NCBI RefSeq assembly: GCF_963924675.1
Contig: NC_089240.1
Location: 120,223,680 to 120,287,679, forward strand
Length of the DNA: 64,000 bases
Direction of reading: 5' to 3'
Origin: Phocoena phocoena
Taxonomy: Eukaryota > Chordata > Mammalia > Artiodactyla > Phocoenidae
Shown here: positions 56,755-64,000 of the stretch, in pieces
Numbering within the stretch: position 1 is the stretch's first letter
Layout: each line of letters begins with the position of its first letter
Notes under the pieces: model-generated
Databases searched by the model: none
Told to the model about the DNA's origin: nothing
The model's input: only the letters and a program-made list of their open reading frames with translations
Translations under genes and position numbers: made by a program

Positions 56755-58500
56755 TTTTTTTTCTAACTTATTGAGATATAATTGACATATAACACTGTGT
56801 GAGTTTAAGGTGTATGACATGATGATTTGATATATGTATAAACTGTGAAATGATTACCACACTAAGGTAAAGTAACACATCCATGACTTCATATACTTAC
56901 CATTTCCTTTTCTTTTTCTTTTTTTGTAGTGAGAACATTTGAGGTCCATTGTCTTAACAATTTTCAAGTAGACAATATGGTATTGTTAACTATAGTCACT
57001 ATACTGTACATTAGATCCCCAGAACTTATTCATCTTATAACCGGAAGCTTGTACCCTTTGACCAACATCTCCCCATTTCCTGACCCCCAGATCCCAGCAA
57101 CTACCAATCTACAATTTGTTTCTATAAGTTCAGCTTTTTTAGATTTCACAAATAATTGTCATCATACAATATTTGTCTTTCTCTGTCTGACTTATTTCAA
57201 TTAGCCTAATACACTCCAGGTTCATCTATGTTGCTTCAAATGACAGGATTTCCTTCTTTTTTAAGGCTGAATAATATTCCATTGTGTATATATACCACAT
57301 TTTCTTCATCCATTCATCTGTCCAGGGACATTTAGGTTGTTTCCATGTCTTGGCTATTGTGAATAATTTTGCAATGAAAAGCGTGGTGCATATATATCTT
57401 AGAGATAGTGATTTTATTTCCTTTGGATACATACCCAGAGGTGGAATTGCAGAACCATCTATTAGTTCTGTTTTCAATACTTTGAGGAAATTCCATACTT
57501 TTCCCCATAGTGGCTGTACCAATTTACATTCCCATCAACCGTGCACAAGGATTCCCTTTTCTCCACTTCCTTGTTATCACTTATTATCTCGTCTTGATTT
57601 TTATTACTGATACTATCTCCTTACTCATCATTGGTCTGTCTGAATTTTCTGTTTCTCATGATTCAGTCTTGGTAAGTTGCATCTTTCTAAGAATTTATTC
57701 ATTTCTTCTGGGTTATCTAATTTGTTGGTATATAATTGTTCGTGGTAATCTCTCATGATCGTATTTCTGTGGTATCAGCTGTAATGTCTCCTCTTTCATT
57801 TATAATTTTTTAATTTGAATTCTCTCCCTTTTTGTTTGGCTAATCTAGTTAAAGTTTTGTCATCTTTTAAAAAACCAACTCTTTGTTTTGTTGATCTTTT
57901 CTATTTTCTTTCTATTCTCTATTTCATTTTTTATGCCCTGGTCTTTATTATTCCCTTCTTTCTATTAACTTTGGGCTTAGTTTTTTCTTCTTTTCTAGCT
58001 CCAGGTGTATATTTAGGTTGTTTATTTGAGATCTTTCTTTTTTTCTTCATATAGGTGTTCATAGCTATAAACTTTCCCCTTAGAACTGCTTTTGCTGAAT
58101 CCCATAAGTTTTGGTGGGTTGTATTTCCATTTTAATTTGTCTCAATATTTTTTTTTAATTTCTCTTTTGATTTCTTCTTTGACCCATTGGTTGTTCAGGA
58201 GTGTGCTATTTAATTCTATGTGTATGTGAATTTTCCAGTTTTCCTCCTGTTATTGATTTCAGTTTCATATCATTGTGGTCAGGAGTGATAGCTGATATAA
58301 TTTCAATCTTTTCAAATTTGTTAAGACATTTTTGTGGCGTAGCATATAACTATCATAGAAAATGTTGTATGTGTACTTGAGAAAAATGTGCATTCTACTA
58401 CTGTTGGATAGAATGTTCTGTATTTGTCTGTAAGGTCCATTTTGTCTACAGTGTTGTTCAAATCTGCTGTTTTTCAAATTGCTTGTTAATTATTCTTACT
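56755..58500 (-). mobile_element. L1 fragment, minus strand, internally deleted
   Basis: From the L1 3' end ('AACTTATTGAGATATAATTG' after a T run) through antisense ORF2 C-terminus. The minus-strand reading near 57226-57522 includes [12 protein letters not shown] and [20 protein letters not shown]. Near 57600 it jumps to the ORF2 linker and endonuclease region ('GACCCATTGGTTGTTCAGGA' near 58181, 'CAGTTTCATATCATTGTGGT' near 58260). The RT core is missing. Confidence 0.82.
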
Positions 58501-58504
58501 ACAA

Positions 58505-58680
58505 TAAAACAAAAACAAGGACACAAGAAAGTTCTAGGAAGTGTTGCCTATGTCTCCTACCTTGATTGTAGTGACGGTATCAGTGGTATCTGCATATATC
58601 CAAACTTATCAAGTTGTACACCTTAAATATGTGCTGTTCTCTGTATGTCAATTATACCTCCATAAAGCTGTTAAAAGACA
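58505..58680 (+). mobile_element. L1 3'UTR fragment, right half
   Basis: 'TTGATTGTAGTGACGGTATC', 'AACTTATCAAGTTGTACACC' and 'AATTATACCTCCATAAAGCT' form an L1 3' terminus in plus orientation, completing the half at 56555-56745. Confidence 0.68.
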
Positions 58681-61036
58681 GTTACTATTCCTAATTTGTA
58701 GAGGACTCTCAGTACAATGCAGTATATCATCCACTCTTTGATTCAAAATTGAAAAACTGTCACCTCTGTACTCTACTACCCATGGCATAATACAAGCTGA
58801 GGTCTAATGTCATGATGGCTGCAATTTCCTTCCCTTTTCTGTTTCTCACTTTGCCCTTCCCAACACTGCCATTTCCTGATATTCTTCTCTCAGAAAAGAC
58901 CACTTTGATGCATGGCTACCCATAGTTCCTCTACAGCAACATGTGCATTCTTATTGTCGCTTTTATTTAAACCAATCTGTCTACTTTTGTTAAAGATCAC
59001 TAGCAATTTATAACTTGGTTCACAGTCATAGCCACACTGCTCCTCTCAGGGACTCTGCCCTTTTCCCCCTTCTGAACTTTCAAAGCATAATTTAACTATA
59101 CAAAACAAAACATATCCCTTCTGAAATAGATAAAAAGAACAGTGGTGTCTCAAGTTCACAAATCATGACAAATCCCAAATCAATGGAGGGAGGCCCAGAA
59201 GGATATAATGTCTGTGTGGGATATCAAGGACATTGGGTGAGCCCAGAGCCAGCCAGTGAAGCCCAGGGGCGATCAGTCCTGTGGGCATTTTATCCCTAAA
59301 GCAGGAAAAGAAGTTCAAGAGCAACTGTGAGAAGAGCTCTTGCCCTTCCAGAGAGCTTGAAAGGCAGAGGGAGTTGAGTAACTCCTGATAATGCAGAACC
59401 GTCAGAGTTGCAGTTTATAGGACCTAAATGAAAGTGTTTTTCAGTTGTCTCCCATTTGTTTCTCCAAATCCAAACACCTTTCCAGTCTCTGCCAAACCAT
59501 TCCTCTGAATACCAGGCAATGTCATAACTGTGCAGTGTCTACTGCAAAGTGTCATCTTTTGAAAGTAAGTAAAATTTCACACATACCATCCAATCCAACT
59601 TCTTCGTGGTTTATTAATTCTTTCAAGATTATGGGAAGCACACTTCTGATATTAAAAAGATTAGTTTAATATAAGTATAGGTTCACCAGTGAGTGCCAAT
59701 AATTCACAGTCTTGGAACCTTAGTTATTCTAAACTATGTGGTTTTCTGGAGAGCTGAAGGTTTATTGCTTTAAGTTCAAATATTTAGTTTTAATTATTTA
59801 CTGTATAGATAATTCTGAAATAGGTTGTACTGGTCCCTGCCTTTGTAAAATGAGAAATCTGAGTAGAAGTTAACTGTATCTCACTGCCTTAGAGTATTGA
59901 CAGTAATACCTGTTACTATACTTCATTTTAATATAATTTGGGTTCCTTTAGCTTATTGATACATATATAGGGCTATTTGCCCTAGACAGCTTTGAGGTAT
60001 GTTTTAATAGTTTTTCTACATTTTATTCTCTGACAACTATCACTACTTACTTCAGTCAACAGCCCAACCGGTAGAAATTTTTCTCACTTCTAATTTCCTG
60101 TAGAATGGATCTAGAAACAAGATAACCCACATTTATTACCATTGTAGTTAAAATAATATAAAAAGGTACTGACTACAGACATGAGAAATTGCACTATTAG
60201 TGAAATTCATCAACTTTGTTGGACATCACCAGCTCACTTTTGGCCACTTCTAATACATCCTTTTACTTAATTAGGAGTTTCTGACTTAATTATTCTGTAA
60301 AAGAGAAATTTCTAGGTTGGTGGAGTGTTACTATATTTTCATTAATTTTGGTATATTTCAAAGATTAGTGTTTTTGTTGTTTTTGCTTCTGTCATTCCAA
60401 GTAACTCCTCTGATATGTTAATGAAAAAATATCAAGAAATTTGATTTCCGTCTACACTAGCATAATTGTTTATATTTCAAAAAAAATACATAATTCTTAT
60501 GGGATATTAATGCTTAGGAAATGACTTATGCACAGGCCTTTGTTTCCGCCATTACATTTGATCTAATCAAGAGCCATTGCTCTCAATTAAGAAAGTGCAT
60601 TTTGCTGGCCACTGCTTTTGCTGTTTCTGAGCTAGTTCTTTCTTATATTCATTTTTCCTTTAGTCACTTTACTCTCAATGGAAAATATTGTACAAATCTA
60701 GTATTTTTTATTTCCCTTATATTTTTCTATCCATAATATATCTTAAAATTGGATTAAATGTAGAACTTGTTATATCAATATTTTTACATAATTTCTCTCA
60801 CACCAAAAGACCCTGTATACCTAAATGATGTAAAACAGAATTAACATTTTATGTCATGTTTTCTTTCTTAAGGACATAAAGATAACTTTTAAATGGAAAG
60901 ATATTAAAATGAAGATGTAATGGATTTTTATATATTTAATTGTCGAATAGCTAGAACGATGATGATACTGGTTTTCACTCCATGATATCAGATTATAAAC
61001 TTTCCTCTCTTTATAATGGTCACTATTCTTTCATCC
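58681..61036. other. Unassigned AT-rich 2.4 kb
   Basis: No gene, RNA or repeat family recognised. Pyrimidine-rich near 58820-58900. Confidence 0.45.
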
Positions 61037-61045
61037 GTGTGTGTG

Positions 61046-61090
<45 letters not shown>
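61037..61090 (+). repeat. (GT)n microsatellite
   Basis: About 27 GT units with one GC interruption, followed by a G run. Confidence 0.98.
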
Positions 61091-61091
<1 letters not shown>

Positions 61092-61174
61092 GGACTGGGG
61101 GGGTGAAGTTAGAGTTTGGATGGGATTTCTGCTAATACCAAGTGATATATAGCTACATTTAGAGGTAGGGTGTT

Positions 61175-61400
61175 ATGTGGGAAAGAGTAGGTTTTGGAGA
61201 CAGACAAATGTGGATTCATACATCTACTGTCCTATGTATTAGCTGTGTGACCTTGGACAGGTTACATGACCTCTGTAAGCCTCACTTTTGGATCACCTGT
61301 GAAGTGAGGATAATAATACATACTTTGAAGGATCTGAGGGAAGATTAGAATGGAAAACTCATGCAGAAAGCATTAGATAAATAGTAATTATTATCATCCT
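61175..61400 (+). mobile_element. MIR SINE
   Basis: Sense MIR: 'GTAGGTTTTGGAGACAGACA', 'ATTAGCTGTGTGACCTTGGA', 'CAGGTTACATGACCTCTGTA', 'GTGAAGTGAGGATAATAATA'. Confidence 0.8.
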
Positions 61401-61439
61401 CATCATTGTAGATAACTGGGAAACCATATAAAACCCAAC

Positions 61440-61610
61440 TCAAACCTCAGTTGTTCTACTTACCAGCTGTGTGATCTGGGTCATGGTAAACTGAACATTT
61501 ATTTCACCTCCTGTAAAAAGAAGATGATAGTTACCTGTTATTATCATTATAAAGATTAAATGAGATAATGTATGTAAAGTGCCCATTACACTGCCTGGCT
61601 CTGGTTCAGC
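61440..61610 (+). mobile_element. MIR SINE
   Basis: A second sense MIR just after the first: 'ACTTACCAGCTGTGTGATCT', 'TAAAGATTAAATGAGATAAT', 'GTAAAGTGCCCATTACACTG', 'CCTGGCTCTGG'. Confidence 0.8.
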
Positions 61611-62899
61611 TCTCTCAAAGAACAAGTTTCTTTTCTACTCTCCTTTGAAGATCAGATGAAGAAGGGATTAAAAATGTGGATCTAACCAAGGATTATCATT
61701 GCATGTCTTGCAGTGAACATTCATGGAGCCTCTTTTTCCTGTCTTACTAGGAAAATGAAGAAGTATGGAGAGGTAGGAGGAGGATGGGAAAATATCGTGG
61801 GTACAGAGACTTAGGACTTTATTTATTTACTCCAACACCCAGAAACATGTGATGACATCTACCATGTGCAAAGCACTTTGCCTGTTTTTTAAGATGCAAT
61901 ATTTAATTCAAAAATTTTATTCAAATTGTGATGGGTTGTAAGAATGTGTGCAGATCACGTCTCTGCCGTCATATCCTCAACCCTAGGCAGTTTTTGTTTG
62001 ATACACAGAAGAATTTGGTCACAAACCAGAAGACAGAACAGAGCCCAGCATGGGTTTAAATTTTTCAGTTCAAACAGTCCTGTCTTTCAGCCAGGAAGAT
62101 TTATATTTCATAAAGTTTAACTTTATGGTATTAAATTGTGGTGTACGGATAGGGCATCCATTAAATAAATTCAATGAGTACAAAAAGATATACCATGAAA
62201 ACTCTCCCTATCATCCCCTCCCACTACCCCTTACGAACAATATTACATTTTCTTGTATAGCCTTGGAGGGAACTTAAAAAGTTGATCTTCATTCCTGCAG
62301 TTTGTCTCTCTTCTCTATTATTTCCTGAAATGCATGTGCAATGAACAGTCAGAAGTTCTTGTGCATCTTGCCCAAGGTGAAGGAGCCGGGGAGATGGTAG
62401 ATGCTATTACAGCAATGTATTAACCATCATTACACTTACATCAAATGATAAAATCAACTAAGGACCTTTTTAGTGCTACAGTTCTTGAATGCATCAGAGG
62501 TTTCCCCAGGGAGAGGCCTCAAGTAATTAAAATGAACTCTGTAGCTGTGTTCTATGGCATTCCAGGACAGCTCAAAGTAAACAAGTCACAGTAGCAAATA
62601 TGCCCCAGAAAACAGACATTCTCCTAGAGAAGAAATTCATCTTGACCTCTCAAACACTCTTGTGTTCATTACTTTAAAGAGAGTTCAGTTTTCTCTCCAT
62701 AAATTCATTTGAAGGGACCTGGTTAACTGCTGCTTGCCCTCCAAAACTTGGAATTACTCATGCTTTTTAAAAATTAGACATTATCCTAGAAATTTGTAGG
62801 AAACAAATTGTCTCCTGCAACCATTTTTCTGATCTGAAACTATTACATTGTTGCAGGCTGTGCAGAATAATTAAGGTTTGGGTGGCTTAAGGAGTTGAA
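61611..62899. other. Unassigned sequence
   Basis: No gene recognised. 'GACATCTACCATGTGCAAAG' near 61854 could be the edge of an antisense MIR, but too little follows to call it. Confidence 0.4.
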
Positions 62900-63130
62900 G
62901 ATGACATGCTTTTGAGCTAGATAAAACTAAATTCAGGTTTGGGCTCCTTCACTTGTCTTTTGAACCCCACTAAGCCTCAGCTTTCTATGCCTATCACGAT
63001 TATTATACCTATGTGCAGTGCTGTGGTGAGGAGTTAAAGGAACCATATAATACTAGAGAGCACTTAAAAAATAAATAATACCAGAAAGCACTCAAATGAG
63101 AGTTATTATTATTAATATTATTGGTGTTAC
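62900..63130 (+). mobile_element. MIR SINE remnant
   Basis: 'TTTGAACCCCACTAAGCCTC', 'AGCTTTCTATGCCTATCACG', 'GTGGTGAGGAGTTAAAGGAA' and repeated 'AGCACTCAAATGAGAGTTAT' follow MIR order, with a short internal duplication of the AGAGAGCACTTAAA/AGAAAGCACTCAAA joint. Confidence 0.65.
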
Positions 63131-64000
63131 TATTATTACTAGATGAAACAAATGAGCTTTGCTTTGAGCACATTTTAGGAAGTCAAATTGAGGACTTGCT
63201 GTATTTATGACAATGCATTATCATGATTCGGAACCGCTTGGAACAAACTGAACAACTTATAGACTGGAGTTTCCATGTGGACAGGGTAGTAGGGGGATGT
63301 TCAACAATGTGGATGATCCTCCTGCACTGACCAGGGTCTAGACAAAGGGAATAGTGGATGAGGTGGAAGGAGCACTTTTTAACAGAAACATTTTTTTTTT
63401 CTGTGCCTGGCCACATCACCCAATGTGTGATTTCAGCAAATCACGCCTCCAATTAGAGTCCCTGCATAATCATCATCATCTCCAAGAATGCCACTATTCC
63501 TGCCATTCTGTGAGTCTCTGACAGTTGAGCTTTCAAGAAGTTGGTGGGATGGAGCTACTAGAGAGGACTGCTCATGAAAAAAAGAAAAAAACAAAACTTG
63601 TTTGCTATCTCAATGCAACTGGTCAGCACCACAGCACCTACCGTGAAAGTGAGTGGAAACCATGTAGATCAGGGAGGTCCTTTGCTACAAACTCAAACTA
63701 TTGTCTTCATACTCCATTTCCCCTTGGTAGCCTAGAGACTTTCAGGACACCGTATACGAAAAGGACATACGTATTATGATATATGTAAGCTTCAAATTGT
63801 GTATCCTCTTCATTCACTTAACACAATGTGTTAAACAAACTGAATGTCTAAGGCAAGCATTTTGGTTTGACACAATGTGGGAATTCACTCTTTATGAAGC
63901 CCTTCTTAGCACGCTCTAGTTTTGCCTTGTCTCAAGTGAAGGACTCAATCAAAGTGATTTCATTTTCCCGCTGACCTTTTCTCGTTTTGAAAGAGCAACA
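63131..64000. other. Unassigned sequence to window end
   Basis: No gene or repeat recognised. Frames at 63183-63419 (minus) and 63525-63779 (plus) show no family features. Confidence 0.42.

Overview
The window looks like intergenic or deep intronic nuclear DNA from a cetacean (whale or dolphin). Evidence for this is several copies of the tRNA-derived CHR SINE: five long, young-looking copies, one dimeric copy and one older CHR-1-like copy. There is also an artiodactyl-type L1 lineage, and I recognised no BovB or Bov-tA sequence, no Alu and no rodent B1/B2. The species cannot be named from this. I found no host protein-coding exon, no tRNA or rRNA gene outside SINE heads, no CRISPR array and nothing bacterial. 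Open reading frames of any length are L1 proteins or chance readings through SINEs, L2 and microsatellites.

Layout. 0-9 kb: a dimeric CHR SINE (521-936), L1 ORF2 pieces (2024-2470 and 4150-6195) and an older CHR-1-like SINE (7227-7474). 9-12.2 kb: MIR remnants, then a strongly decayed minisatellite with a period near 54 bp (about 10.72-12.2 kb). This is the least conventional structure here. 12.9-24.7 kb: an MLT1-type LTR, L1, L2 and MIR pieces, a CHR SINE, a TAG trinucleotide tract and a MER20-like fragment.

24.8-32.9 kb: a full-length L1 ('L1-A') with a CpG-rich 5'UTR, an open ORF1, a broken ORF2 carrying a CHR SINE, and a second 5'-truncated L1 in its A tail, all inside one 15-bp target-site duplication. 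34.6-46.7 kb: an old L1 split by a second full-length young L1 ('L1-B', 35840-43197), which itself carries a CHR SINE. 46.7-64 kb: MIR, L2 and hAT remnants, two more CHR SINEs, a duplicated segment of about 100 bp (48.05 and 50.64 kb), a nest of opposed L1 fragments (56.5-58.7 kb), microsatellites and much unassigned AT-rich sequence.

The only functional logic visible is that of retrotransposons. L1-A and L1-B keep the order 5'UTR promoter, ORF1 (RNA-binding chaperone), ORF2 (endonuclease and reverse transcriptase), 3'UTR with AATAAA. The CHR SINEs have TSDs and A tails typical of L1-machinery insertion. Both L1s look unable to mobilise themselves: L1-A has lost endonuclease and RT residues and L1-B has many stops. 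Repeat family names are from recognition by eye, without a database search.
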